Assembly: GCA_050157065.1 (NCBI GenBank)
Contig: CP189573.1
Source of the DNA: Avipropionibacterium sp050157065
Lineage (GTDB): Bacteria; Actinomycetota; Actinomycetes; Propionibacteriales; Propionibacteriaceae
Reading direction: 5' to 3' (one strand)
Length of the DNA: 64,000 nucleotides
Part shown: positions 54,465 through 63,627 of the stretch, one piece after another
Layout of the letters: every line of letters begins with the position of its first letter
How positions within the stretch are numbered: position 1 is the stretch's first letter
Notes under the pieces: generated by a model
Database searches by the model: none
What the model was told of the DNA's origin: nothing
The model's input: only the letters and a program-made list of their open reading frames with translations
Program-made: the position numbers and the translations under genes

Positions 54465-57400
54465 TCAGCGGACAACCACCTCATGTCGGCCGGGCTCGAC
54501 GGTGATGGTGAGCAACTCCCGACCAGCGTCGAAGCCGGACGTGACGGGCTGCCCGTCCAGCGTGATCGTGTCGCCACGCCGTACGTGGAACCTCACCTGT
54601 TGGGCCACCTCGGTCGACAGTGTCGCGTGGGTGGTGGCCGTCGCCTCGTCGTGGACGACGCCGAGGTTGATCGGCGCCGCACAGGCCAGCAACCGCCGTG
54701 ACTTGCCGACGGCGGTGGTGCCACCGGTCACGGCGTAGCGCTCCACCACCGGACCCCGTTCGAAGCCGACCAGGAACTGTTCGGCATCGGTCCGGACTCC
54801 TTCGAGCACGACCGGCGCAGCTCCGCGACGGAGTCCGATGACGTCGGTGATCTCACGGCTCGCCCCCGGCCGCACCACCACGGCCCCGACGCCGGTCCCG
54901 CTGATCACCCGCCGGGCGGCCAGTGTGGGCAGTGGCGGCGCCTCAGTCGAGGTGCCGGAACGCACGATCTGGAAGGCATCGACGGAGATGAAGAACCCGG
55001 CCGAGGCGGCGTTCCGCCCGACGACGGTCAGCCGCACGGTGTGCACGCCGGCTGTCAACGACAAGCTGTCGAAGGTGACCGGGTCGGTGAGCCCGATGTC
55101 GGCTGCGTAGGTGTCCACCGGCTCCCCCAGGGTCACCCCGTCGATCGCGAAGGAGAGCTGCGCGTACGACGGCGACATGCCGAACCAGGCGCGGATGTCG
55201 TACGAGCCGGACTCGGCCAGTTCGACCGGGAACTCCATCCAGTCGCCGACTGCCGTGGCCCGCAGGAACACCACCGTCGCGCCGCTGATCTCCAGGTTGC
55301 GCAACCCGGCCCCGGACGTCGTGACGGGCAGACTCTCGGCCTGGAACAGCCCCGGCGTCTCCCGCGCCCCGGCCTGCAGCAGCGTCATGAACTCCGCCTC
55401 GCGGGCCGGTGCCCCACTGCTCAGGTGGATCTGTTGGCCATACTCCTCGGCCCCGGGCCAGGTCGCCAACGACAGCGTGCGCGGCGTCTCGTCGAGCACG
55501 GTGAGCCGCAGTTGCGCCGAGTTGTTCCACTGGTCGACCACCCGGCCGACCCGACTGTCACCCACCTCGAAGCTGGCCTGATCAAGTCGGTACTCGGTGC
55601 TGGGGCCCGTGCCCAGTCGCCAGTCGTACTCGTGCGGTGCGGGGGCCGCCAGCCGGTCGACCATCAGGTAGTAGTGGTCCGGCAGCGCCAGCACGTGCCG
55701 GTCGAAGCGGTCCAGAGGCGTCTGCTCGTACGCTTCGGCGGCCGAGCCGACGACGAACACGCATGCGGCCGACACGACCCCGGCGCGCATGGATCCTCGC
55801 CCCTGTGGGAATCCCTGGTGCACGCCTTGGCCCTCGCCGTCGACGTAGACGGTGTTGTGGCCATGGGTGACGGTGTAGTCGTTCTTCGGTCCGGAGATGT
55901 AGCTGCGATAGCCGGCGTCACCGGCGATCCAGTTGCCATTGCTGCCGATGATGAAGGAGTTCTGGTCGTAGTGGTTGTGGCCGAGCCGGGAGTCGTTGGC
56001 CTTCATCACCAGCAGCCGATCGTCGAACTCCCAGCCCGACCGGATCGACGCCCAGCCGAGACCGTCGATCACCGCACTGGTCGGCAGGTTGGTCGGTGCG
56101 GTGACCGGGATGTCGGGGTCGCCATAGATGAACTGCTGCATCGCCGGGGTCGACGGCTTCGCCTGTTGCAGGTACCAGCCAGCGTGGCCGTCCCCGAGTT
56201 GGCTGGACAGCACCCCCGCGGTGATCCCGAAGTAGGTCGCCGCCGATGAGTCGGAGATCGGCGCGAGGGCGGTGCTACCCGGCACCAGCCCACGCAGGAT
56301 CCACCGCATCAAGTTGATCTTGCCCGCAGCGTTCGCCTGGTTGAGGTACGGATTGTCGAGCACCCCGGCGGCACCGGTGACGCGGGTGACGTGGCCGGCC
56401 CCCTCCAGAATGTTGTCCAGCGAGTAGCTGGTGTAGCCGTATCCCTCCTGACCGCCGGTCTGGAACAGGTCGAGGTACCAGCTGAACACATTGGACGCCC
56501 GGGTCAGCCAGGCGTTGCTGCGGTCATCCGTACCGTGCACGACGGCAGCCCCGGTTGCCAGCGCACTGGCCCGCAGCATCCAGTGGTTGTCCGGTGCCGG
56601 GGTCGTCAGGTCGAGGTAGAACTTGTGGACGCCGTGGGTGATCAGCGCTTCCCGGATTGTGGTGCGCTCGGTCTCGTCGAGCAGCTCGTGGATCACGTCG
56701 TAGCCGAAGGCCACACCGATGGTGAGGGCGGCGGTGGCCAGTTCGGTGCGGGTCCGGGAATAGGTCTGGTACGCCGGGTCGGTCCACGTCTCCCACTGGG
56801 CCAGCGACAGCAGGTATTCCTTGACCCGCAAGGCATACCGCTCGTCCCCGGTGCCCGCGTAGGCGAGGCTCATCGCCTGCAACCGACGGCGGATGCCCTC
56901 GCCCATGGCGGTCCAGTACGGGTACGGCCCGGCGGTGTAACCGGGCGGCGGGTCGTGCGGTTCCGGCTGCACCGGCGGGAGCGGGTAGACGATGGACACC
57001 CCGGCGATGTAGGCCTGCGTGAACTCGGTCTCCGCCACCGCGGTGTCGGCCTCGTTTACCACCGTGCGCCAGACGTCGGCCACCGGCGTACCCCACGGGT
57101 TGGGTCGGGTGTCGGTGGTGCGCTCCCGCAACGCAGGCAGCTCGTCGGGGGTGAAGTACAACCGCGGGTGACCCGACGCGGCGAGCGGAAACTCGCGCAC
57201 CTCCTCGGCGGGCGGCCGGACCAACCGGACGTCGTCGAAGAACACGTCGCCGATGTCGGCAACCGAGGCATAACACAGGACCGTGACGTGGCTGGCCGCA
57301 TCGGGGGCCCCCGCCCGTGCGGCCAACTGTTGCCAGTCGCTGTGTGAGACGTCGGCGCTGACCTGGGTGGTCTGGATCCGAGTGTCTGCGGCATCCCAGA

Positions 57401-57806
57401 ACTCAAGGTAGAGGTACGGTCTGCTGCTCGTCCGCCGGGTCCAGGCCGTTGCGCTGTAGACGACGGCCGGTTCGGCCGGCAGTTTGGCGCTGCGCACGAA
57501 GGTGCCTGCGCTCGCGCTGGTGTCGACCAGCCGTACGGCCCGCTGTCCCTCGTGGACGGGGTCGGTCACCGACTCGACGGTGCCTACCCGATCCCACCCG
57601 ACGGGGTGACCGGACGCGTCGATGGTCTCGAAACCACCGTTCGGCAGCAGGTTGTCCCCCGCGGCGACCGCCCGTGGCGCCCGGACACCTCCCAGGGCCG
57701 CACTCGTCAGGCCCACCGAGGCACCCAGCAGGCCGGTGAACGACCGCCTCGACAGGGTCGCCCGCTCGGGGCTCGTGGCAACCTGGCTGGAGTCGGTGAC
57801 CGTCAT
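54465..57806 (-). CDS. Exported polysaccharide lyase-like protein (heparinase II/III fold)
   Basis: A 1,113-residue secreted protein. The N-terminus has a twin-arginine-type signal (SRRSFTGLLGASVGL, cleavage probably after AVAAG). A carbohydrate-binding jelly roll (NGGFETIDASGHPVGWDRVG) comes first, then an alpha/alpha-toroid catalytic region (DNHWMLRASALATG), a heparinase-II/III-like beta domain (HNHYDQNSFIIGSNGNWIAGDAGY with candidate His/Tyr), and a second carbohydrate-binding module (FQAESLPVTTSG...GDWMEFPVELAESGSYDI). It probably degrades an acidic polysaccharide such as alginate or a glycosaminoglycan. The substrate cannot be read from sequence. Confidence 0.82.
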   Translation of the reverse strand: MTVTDSSQVATSPERATLSRRSFTGLLGASVGLTSAALGGVRAPRAVAAGDNLLPNGGFETIDASGHPVGWDRVGTVESVTDPVHEGQRAVRLVDTSASAGTFVRSAKLPAEPAVVYSATAWTRRTSSRPYLYLEFWDAADTRIQTTQVSADVSHSDWQQLAARAGAPDAASHVTVLCYASVADIGDVFFDDVRLVRPPAEEVREFPLAASGHPRLYFTPDELPALRERTTDTRPNPWGTPVADVWRTVVNEADTAVAETEFTQAYIAGVSIVYPLPPVQPEPHDPPPGYTAGPYPYWTAMGEGIRRRLQAMSLAYAGTGDERYALRVKEYLLSLAQWETWTDPAYQTYSRTRTELATAALTIGVAFGYDVIHELLDETERTTIREALITHGVHKFYLDLTTPAPDNHWMLRASALATGAAVVHGTDDRSNAWLTRASNVFSWYLDLFQTGGQEGYGYTSYSLDNILEGAGHVTRVTGAAGVLDNPYLNQANAAGKINLMRWILRGLVPGSTALAPISDSSAATYFGITAGVLSSQLGDGHAGWYLQQAKPSTPAMQQFIYGDPDIPVTAPTNLPTSAVIDGLGWASIRSGWEFDDRLLVMKANDSRLGHNHYDQNSFIIGSNGNWIAGDAGYRSYISGPKNDYTVTHGHNTVYVDGEGQGVHQGFPQGRGSMRAGVVSAACVFVVGSAAEAYEQTPLDRFDRHVLALPDHYYLMVDRLAAPAPHEYDWRLGTGPSTEYRLDQASFEVGDSRVGRVVDQWNNSAQLRLTVLDETPRTLSLATWPGAEEYGQQIHLSSGAPAREAEFMTLLQAGARETPGLFQAESLPVTTSGAGLRNLEISGATVVFLRATAVGDWMEFPVELAESGSYDIRAWFGMSPSYAQLSFAIDGVTLGEPVDTYAADIGLTDPVTFDSLSLTAGVHTVRLTVVGRNAASAGFFISVDAFQIVRSGTSTEAPPLPTLAARRVISGTGVGAVVVRPGASREITDVIGLRRGAAPVVLEGVRTDAEQFLVGFERGPVVERYAVTGGTTAVGKSRRLLACAAPINLGVVHDEATATTHATLSTEVAQQVRFHVRRGDTITLDGQPVTSGFDAGRELLTITVEPGRHEVVVR

Positions 57807-57906
57807 GTGGGAGCCCTTCGGGGTGCGTCGCTGCGGAGTGGCACCAATGTGGCCCAATACGGCCAAGTCGTCAAGGGCTGTCCCACCCCGGTCTGCCCAA
57901 TCGGCC

Positions 57907-58905
57907 TCAGTACCAGGCCGCGTACCCGCGCACCCAGCGGGCCATCTCGGAGAACACCTTGCTGCGTACGGGTTCCGGCGACAGCACGAGGTCGTGGATC
58001 CCGCCGGCAATCCTGACCACGGTCACGCACGAGCCGAGGTGGATGGCGCGGTGGGCGATCTGGCTGACGTCGAGCACGGTGTCGCTGCGGCGCATGTCGT
58101 CGTGCCACTTGCGTCGGAACAGCGAACGGTCGCTGGCCATCACCAGGATCGGTACCTCGATATCGAGTCCGGCGGCCACCCGCTGGTGCCCCCGCAGCAC
58201 GGCCCGCAGCCAACCCGCACGGACCGCAGCCGACGGCGATGACTTCCAGCTGAGGTCGTAGTCCCATTCGCCGCCGGACCTGGTGTGCAGGACCCGGGAA
58301 TAGAAGTCTTGGTCACTGACCGGGAGCACGGTGGTCGCCATCCGGGTGCCCAGCGCGTCGATCACCGGCGTTCCCAACGCTCGCACCATGGCGGTGGCCT
58401 GCAGGTCGAGCCACGGCGAGTTGAGGACCAGCCCGTCGATCCGGCCGGGGTTGTCGGCGGCCCAGACGCTGCAGATCAGACCGCCGGTGGAGTGGCCCAT
58501 CAACAGCACCTGATCATGGTCGGTGCGGATCTCGTCGACGGCGGCGCTGAGCTCGGTGTCGTACTCGGCCAGGTCGGTCACGAACCCCCCGAAGTGACCC
58601 TCGCGCAGGCTGCGGCCGTACCGCCGCAGGTCGAGGGCGTAGAAGTCGAAACCCCGGTCGACCCAGAAGTCGGCAAGGTGGGCTTGGAAGAAGTAGTCGT
58701 TCCAACCGTGGACGTACAGCACCGCCCGTCGCGACGGGCGCAGCCGGGTGTCCTTGCGGACGAGGGTGGCGACCAGTTCCACGTCCTCGGGCTCACCGGG
58801 CGCGCGTTCGGCCCCGGGCAGCCCGATGTCGTGACGCGAGAACCCCGGCAGGATGTCGTCATCCCACCGGGGTGCCTTGTTCACGCGGTCCCTGTCGCCG
58901 GTCAC
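57907..58905 (-). CDS. Alpha/beta hydrolase (serine aminopeptidase S33-like)
   Basis: A 332-residue cytoplasmic hydrolase. It has the oxyanion region LYVHGWNDYFFQ (about 64-75), DLRRYGRS (about 93), the nucleophile elbow GHSTGG (Ser about 139), a late Asp region (VPILVMASDRSLF) and the catalytic His in GGIHDLVLS (about 305). These match monoacylglycerol-lipase or lysophospholipase-like enzymes; substrate unknown. GTG start at 58905. Confidence 0.85.
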   Translation of the reverse strand: MTGDRDRVNKAPRWDDDILPGFSRHDIGLPGAERAPGEPEDVELVATLVRKDTRLRPSRRAVLYVHGWNDYFFQAHLADFWVDRGFDFYALDLRRYGRSLREGHFGGFVTDLAEYDTELSAAVDEIRTDHDQVLLMGHSTGGLICSVWAADNPGRIDGLVLNSPWLDLQATAMVRALGTPVIDALGTRMATTVLPVSDQDFYSRVLHTRSGGEWDYDLSWKSSPSAAVRAGWLRAVLRGHQRVAAGLDIEVPILVMASDRSLFRRKWHDDMRRSDTVLDVSQIAHRAIHLGSCVTVVRIAGGIHDLVLSPEPVRSKVFSEMARWVRGYAAWY

Positions 58906-58912
58906 GCTCGGG

Positions 58913-60427
58913 TCACTTCACCATGTCGACGTGCACGGGGTACTTGTACATCTCGCCCTTGCTGGCCTTGACCGCGCCGATGATCATGAAGATGTACGGC
59001 ACGAACATCACCGGGATCAGCAACAGGCCGATGAAGATCACCGACAGCAGGCTGACCAGGACCCAGCCGACGATCTGGAAGATCACGTTCAGGATGCCGA
59101 AGTTCAGCGCCCGACGGGCGTGCTCGCCGACGAAGGCGCTGCGATCCTTGTACTGGATGTAGAAGATCAACGGGGCGATGACGCTCAGGATCACCCCACC
59201 GGCGTGCGACATCCAGGCCCACTGACGTTCGTCGGAGGGGCTCAGCGGCTGCTGACCGGCCACCGGCGGCGGCATGCCGATCACGGGGTCGACACCGGCA
59301 CCTGGCTGTCCGGCCTGCTGCGGGTAGCCGCCGTGCTGCTGCCCGTAGCCCTGCGGCTCGGCGTAGCCCTGCTGGCCCTGCTGCCCGTACTGGCCCGGCT
59401 GCTGCTGGCCGTAGGCCTGCTGGCCCTGCTGCTGGCCGTACGGATCCGCGGGTGCGGCGCCGTACTGACCCTGCTGGCCCTGCTGCTGACCGTACGGGTC
59501 GGACGCCGACGGCTGACCGTACGGGTCAGAGGCCGACGGCTGACCGTACTGACCCTGCTGGCCCTGCTGCTGCCCGTACGGGTCCGAAGCCGACGCCGCC
59601 GACGCACCCTGCTGCTCGCCGTACTGGCCCTGCTGGCCCGGCTGCTGCCCGTACGGGTCCGAAGCCGACGCCGCCGAGGCACCTTGCTGCTCGCCGTACT
59701 GACCCTGCTGGCCCGGCTGCTGCCCGTACGGGTCAGAGGCGGACGGCTGACCGTACTGACCCTGCTGCTGCCCGTACGGGTCCGAAGCCGACGCCGCCGA
59801 CGCACCCTGCTGCTCGCCGTACTGACCCTGCTGGCCCGGCTGCTGCCCGTACGGGTCAGAGGCGGACGGCTGACCGTACTGACCCTGCTGCTGCCCGTAC
59901 GGGTCCGAAGCCGACGCCGCCGACGCACCCTGCTGCTCGCCGTACTGACCCTGCTGGCCGTACTGATTCTGTTGCTCAGTGCCTGGAGCCTGCCCGTACG
60001 GGTCCTGGCTCACGGGCTGGCCGTAGGGGTCGGTCGCCGGCTGCGCCTGCTGGTCGCCACCGACGGCACCCCACTGGCCCTGCGACTCCGCGCCCGAGCT
60101 GTCGGACTGGCCATCACCGGTCTGGGCGGCCCAACCACCGGCCTGCTGACCGGCGTCAGCCTGCTGCTCCTGCGGCTGACCCCAGCCACCGGCCTGCTGA
60201 CCCGCGTCAGCCTGCTGCTCCTGCGGCTGACCCCAACCACCGGCGGACTGCTGGTCACCACCCCAACTCGAGGCGGCTGGCTGCTCCGGCTGTGCCTGAG
60301 CACCCCACTCACCGGACTGCTGCTCAGCTGGCGGAACAGGCTGTCCCCAGTGCCCGGACTCGCCGGAGGACTGGGTCGGCTGCTGCGACCAGGACGGATC
60401 CGACGGGTTCTCTGGGCTCTGGCTCAT
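58913..60427 (-). CDS. DUF4870 membrane protein with Gln-rich repeat tail
   Basis: A 504-residue protein. Residues 1-370 are low complexity: first WGQPQEQQADAGQQAGG repeats, then DPYGQQ(P)GQQGQYG units alternating with EQQGASAASA. After that comes a DUF4870 domain of about 110 residues with three transmembrane helices (SHAGGVILSVIAPLIFYIQY; VIFQIVGWVLVSLLSVIFIGLLLIP; VPYIFMIIGAVKAS). Cytoplasmic Q/G/Y-rich tails on this domain are common in actinobacteria and may form flexible or phase-separating segments. The repeat DNA (about 59,420-60,000) is prone to slippage. Function unknown. Confidence 0.85.
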   Translation of the reverse strand: MSQSPENPSDPSWSQQPTQSSGESGHWGQPVPPAEQQSGEWGAQAQPEQPAASSWGGDQQSAGGWGQPQEQQADAGQQAGGWGQPQEQQADAGQQAGGWAAQTGDGQSDSSGAESQGQWGAVGGDQQAQPATDPYGQPVSQDPYGQAPGTEQQNQYGQQGQYGEQQGASAASASDPYGQQQGQYGQPSASDPYGQQPGQQGQYGEQQGASAASASDPYGQQQGQYGQPSASDPYGQQPGQQGQYGEQQGASAASASDPYGQQPGQQGQYGEQQGASAASASDPYGQQQGQQGQYGQPSASDPYGQPSASDPYGQQQGQQGQYGAAPADPYGQQQGQQAYGQQQPGQYGQQGQQGYAEPQGYGQQHGGYPQQAGQPGAGVDPVIGMPPPVAGQQPLSPSDERQWAWMSHAGGVILSVIAPLIFYIQYKDRSAFVGEHARRALNFGILNVIFQIVGWVLVSLLSVIFIGLLLIPVMFVPYIFMIIGAVKASKGEMYKYPVHVDMVK

Positions 60428-60536
60428 GGGTCAAGGCTAGAGCCATGCGGGGATCACCGCCAATCACCCCACGCCACAAGTCCGCCATGAGACGAACTTG
60501 CGTGGGACGTTCGGCGGCCCGAAGGTGTCGGTGACG

Positions 60537-60740
60537 TCAGCCGGACTGACGAAGGTGTCGTTCGTCGTCGCTGTCGTAGTCGTCGGCGAGGTCGGCATAG
60601 GCGTCCGGAATCTGCGGTTCCCCGCGATCGTCCCCGCCTCGCAACTCTCGCTCGAGAGACTCGAAATCGGTCTCTGTGGTCCGGTACTTCAGATCCCGGG
60701 CCACCTTGGTCTGCTTTGCCTTCGCACGGCCGCGCCCCAT
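60537..60740 (-). CDS. DUF3073 domain protein
   Basis: A 67-residue, highly charged protein starting MGRGRAKAKQTKVARDLKY, which is the DUF3073 signature of small actinobacterial proteins; the acidic C-terminus (ADLADDYDSDDE) completes it. Start at 60740 is chosen over the longer upstream frame because the family begins there. Typically found beside purM/purF, as here. Function unknown. Confidence 0.88.
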   Translation of the reverse strand: MGRGRAKAKQTKVARDLKYRTTETDFESLERELRGGDDRGEPQIPDAYADLADDYDSDDERHLRQSG

Positions 60741-60861
60741 TGGGTCCGACCCCCTCGCATGGTCTGCGCCGGCGGCTATGCCGCGGGCTCGTCTGTTCAC
60801 TGTGTCGTGAGTAGCAGGCTACCCAATCCGTTCAACCGCGACAAAGCGACCCACGTACCGG

Positions 60862-61980
60862 TCAGTGAACTCCCACCAACTCGGCCCGCGGCGAGCCCTG
60901 CGCAGCGTCCCGAACCTCCCCGCACACCCATGCGGGCACGTCGCGGGACATCAGGAATCGTACGGCCTCGTCCGCCGCCTCGGGCGCCACCACGACAGCC
61001 ATCCCGACCCCCATGTTGAGGGTCGCCTCCAGGTCGGCCTGCGACACGCCACCGACCTGCTGGACCAGGCCGAAGATCGGCGCCGGCTGCCAGCTGCCGC
61101 GCTCGATCGTGGCGGCCAGCCCGTCGGGCAGGACGCGCGCCAGATTGTTGGCGAACCCGCCGCCGGTGATGTGGCTCATCGCGTGCACCTCGACCGCATC
61201 GATCAGGGCGAGCGCGTCGAGCGCGTACAGCCGGGTCGGCTCCAGCAGCTCCGAGCCGAGGTCGCGGCCGAGCTCGGCCACCTCCCGGTCGAGCGCCCAA
61301 GCGGCCTCGGTCAGCAGCACCTGCCGGACCAGCGAGTAGCCGTTCGAGTGCAGCCCCGACGAGGCCATCGCCACGACCACGTCACCGGCCCGCACCCGGT
61401 CCGGCCCGAGCAGCGCGTCGGCCTCCACGACGCCGGTGGTGGCGCCGGCGATGTCGTACTCGTCAGGTCCCAGCAGACCGGGGTGTTCGGCGGTCTCCCC
61501 GCCGAGCAGGGCCGCGCCGGTCGCCCGGCAGGCCCGGGCGATGCCGTCCACGATGGCCGCGATCCGCTTCGGGACGACCCGACCACAGGCGATGTAGTCG
61601 GTCACGAACAGCGGTTCGGCACCACACACCACCAGGTCGTCGACCAACATCCCGACCAGGTCGAACCCGATCGTGTCGTGCCGGTCCATCGCCTGGGCGA
61701 TGGCGACCTTGGTGCCGACCCCGTCGGTGGAGGTGGCCAGCACCGGGTGCCGGTAGCGGGCCAACGCCGACGCGTCGAACAGACCGGCGAACCCGCCGAT
61801 CCCGCCCATCACCTCGGGGCGGCTCGAACGGGCGACCGAGTCCTTCATCAGCGCCACGGCCCGGTCGCCGGCCTCGATGTCGACGCCGGCGCGGGCGTAC
61901 GCACTTTGCGGACGGTCCGCGGGCCGGGAAGTTTCGGCATTCACGGGCGACTCGGCATTCACGGGCGACTCAGCATTCAC
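60862..61980 (-). CDS. purM: Phosphoribosylformylglycinamidine cyclo-ligase
   Basis: A 372-residue AIR synthetase, step five of purine synthesis. Motifs include DGVGTK near residue 87, DLVGMLVDDLVVCGAEPLF, GGETAEHPG and GSSGLHSNG-type GLHSNGYSLVR. The 5' end has three 18-bp repeats, each beginning with a GTG codon (61980, 61962, 61944), so the start is ambiguous. The first GTG overlaps the purF stop (GTGA). The repeats add NAESPV units ahead of the usual N-terminus. Confidence 0.95.
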   Translation of the reverse strand: MNAESPVNAESPVNAETSRPADRPQSAYARAGVDIEAGDRAVALMKDSVARSSRPEVMGGIGGFAGLFDASALARYRHPVLATSTDGVGTKVAIAQAMDRHDTIGFDLVGMLVDDLVVCGAEPLFVTDYIACGRVVPKRIAAIVDGIARACRATGAALLGGETAEHPGLLGPDEYDIAGATTGVVEADALLGPDRVRAGDVVVAMASSGLHSNGYSLVRQVLLTEAAWALDREVAELGRDLGSELLEPTRLYALDALALIDAVEVHAMSHITGGGFANNLARVLPDGLAATIERGSWQPAPIFGLVQQVGGVSQADLEATLNMGVGMAVVVAPEAADEAVRFLMSRDVPAWVCGEVRDAAQGSPRAELVGVH

Positions 61981-63545
61981 GGGCGGCTCAGGGCATCCTC
62001 GGCGCCGACGCCGCCCAACGACTTCGACAGGCCGTCGGCGTCGGTCCGCTCGGCCACCCCTTCCCGGAGACGGGCCGCGAGGGGCACCTCGACCGGGTAC
62101 TCACCGTTGAAGCAGGCCCGGCACAGCGACGCTGCGGGCAGCTCGGTCGCCGCGGTGAGACCCTCCAGCGACACGTACCCCAACGAGTCGGCACCGATCG
62201 AGCGACAGATCTGCTCGTCACTCAACCCGTTGGCGATCAACTCGACCCGGGTCGCGAAGTCGATGCCGTAGAAGCACGGCCACTTCACCGGCGGCGACGA
62301 GATCCGTACGTGCACCTCCGCCGCACCGGCCTCCCGCAGCATCCGTACGAGGGCACGCTGGGTGTTGCCGCGCACGATCGAGTCGTCCACCACGACGAGC
62401 CGTTTGCCCTGGATCACCTCGGGCAAGGGGTTCAGCTTGAGCCGGATGCCCAGCTGTCGGATGGTCTGGCTGGGCTGGATGAAGGTCCGGCCCACGTACG
62501 CATTCTTGACCAGTCCGACGCCGTAGTCGATGCCGGACTCCTGCGCGTACCCGATGGCACTGGGCGTGCCCGACTCCGGGACGGGGATGACGAGGTCTGC
62601 CTCGATCGGGTGCTCCCGCGCCAACTGACGGCCGACCTCGGTCCGCACCGTGTGGACCTGGCGGTCACTGATCGTGGTGTCGGGTCGGGCCAGGTAGACG
62701 AACTCGAACAGGCAGCCCTTCGGGTCCGCCTCGGCGAAGGTGAAGCTGCGCAACCCGTCCTCGTCGATGGCGACCATCTCCCCCGGTGCCACCTCCCGGA
62801 CGAACGAGGCACCGACGATGTCAAGGGCGGCGGTCTCGCTCGCCACCACCCAGCCGCGCTCCAGCCGGCCCAGCACCAACGGCCGGATCCCCTGCGGGTC
62901 GCGGGCCGCGTACACGGTCTGCTCGTCCATGAAGACCAGGCTGAACGCACCCCGCAGCCGCGGCAGCACCTGCAGGGCGGCGTCGGTCAGCGACAGGTCG
63001 ACGAAGGTGGCCAGCAGGGCGGTGATCAACGAGGTGTCGTTGGTGGAGTCCTTCAGGGAGGCGCGCAGGTCGGGAACGAGCGCCGGATCGGCGTTGACCG
63101 TCCCGTCGAGCTGCGTCTCCTCCTCCCGCTGGGCCAGCCACAGTTGCAGTTCCTCGGTGTTGGTGAGGTTGCCGTTGTGGCCCAGCGCGAGCCCACCGCC
63201 CACCGTCGGCCGGAACGTCGGCTGCGCATTCGCCCAGACACTGCCGCCGGTGGTCGAGTAGCGGGTGTGCCCGATCGCGAGGTGCCCCTTCAGCGAGCTG
63301 AGGGTGGCCTCGTCGAACACCTGGGACACCAGTCCCATGTCCTTGAACACCATGATCTGGCCGCCGTTGGAGACCGCCACCCCGGCGCTCTCCTGGCCAC
63401 GGTGCTGCAGCGCGTACAGCCCGTAGTAGGTGAGCTTGGCGACGTCCTCACCGGGGGCCCACAAGCCGAAGACGCCACAGGCGTCTCGGGGTCCGCGTTC
63501 GATCGGATCGATGTCGAGGGTCAGTTGACCGTCGGGGCGTGGCAC
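61977..63545 (-). CDS. purF: Amidophosphoribosyltransferase
   Basis: A 522-residue glutamine PRPP amidotransferase, the first step of purine synthesis. A short propeptide precedes the catalytic Cys in DACGVFGLW. GHTRYSTTG, HNGNLTN and the PRPP loop VVVDDSIVRGNT are clear, and Cys residues in KGCLFE, KWPCFYG and LCRACFNG are the expected iron-sulfur ligands of the B. subtilis-type enzyme. GTG 63545 with GGGTAGGG 8 bp upstream is preferred; GTG 63554 is an alternative. Co-transcribed with purM (overlap). Confidence 0.96.
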   Translation of the reverse strand: MPRPDGQLTLDIDPIERGPRDACGVFGLWAPGEDVAKLTYYGLYALQHRGQESAGVAVSNGGQIMVFKDMGLVSQVFDEATLSSLKGHLAIGHTRYSTTGGSVWANAQPTFRPTVGGGLALGHNGNLTNTEELQLWLAQREEETQLDGTVNADPALVPDLRASLKDSTNDTSLITALLATFVDLSLTDAALQVLPRLRGAFSLVFMDEQTVYAARDPQGIRPLVLGRLERGWVVASETAALDIVGASFVREVAPGEMVAIDEDGLRSFTFAEADPKGCLFEFVYLARPDTTISDRQVHTVRTEVGRQLAREHPIEADLVIPVPESGTPSAIGYAQESGIDYGVGLVKNAYVGRTFIQPSQTIRQLGIRLKLNPLPEVIQGKRLVVVDDSIVRGNTQRALVRMLREAGAAEVHVRISSPPVKWPCFYGIDFATRVELIANGLSDEQICRSIGADSLGYVSLEGLTAATELPAASLCRACFNGEYPVEVPLAARLREGVAERTDADGLSKSLGGVGAEDALSRP

Positions 63546-63592
63546 GCAGGACACCCTACCCTGATCGATCCCGGAACCCACCCCGCAAGTAC

Positions 63593-63620
63593 TTGCCACC
63601 AAAGGGTGGCGGACTAGCGT
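63593..63620 (+). promoter_or_regulatory. Promoter with inverted repeat for the rightward gene
   Basis: TTGCCA (63593-63598) and TAGCGT (63615-63620) are separated by 16 bp, a plausible sigma-70-like pair; the ATG at 63628 lies 8 bp after, so the mRNA would be leaderless or nearly so. GCCACC/GGTGGC (63595-63600, 63605-63610) forms an inverted repeat between the boxes and could be an operator. The other half of the 82-bp gap serves purF. Confidence 0.45.
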
Positions 63621-63627
63621 ACGGGGC

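Noticed and set aside
53129..54577. Longer N-terminus for the NADH dehydrogenase
   Set aside because: The 53 extra residues before the FAD-binding strand have no family counterpart and overlap the end of the neighbouring lyase gene; GTG 54418 is preferred.
59420..60000. Regularly repeated DNA that could suggest a CRISPR array
   Set aside because: The units are in-frame codons of a low-complexity protein tail; there are no unique spacers of constant length and no palindromic repeats.
58853..60490. A 545-codon plus-strand frame full of Leu/Arg repeats opposite the DUF4870 gene
   Set aside because: It mirrors the Gln-rich repeats on the other strand; no membrane protein or start context is believable.
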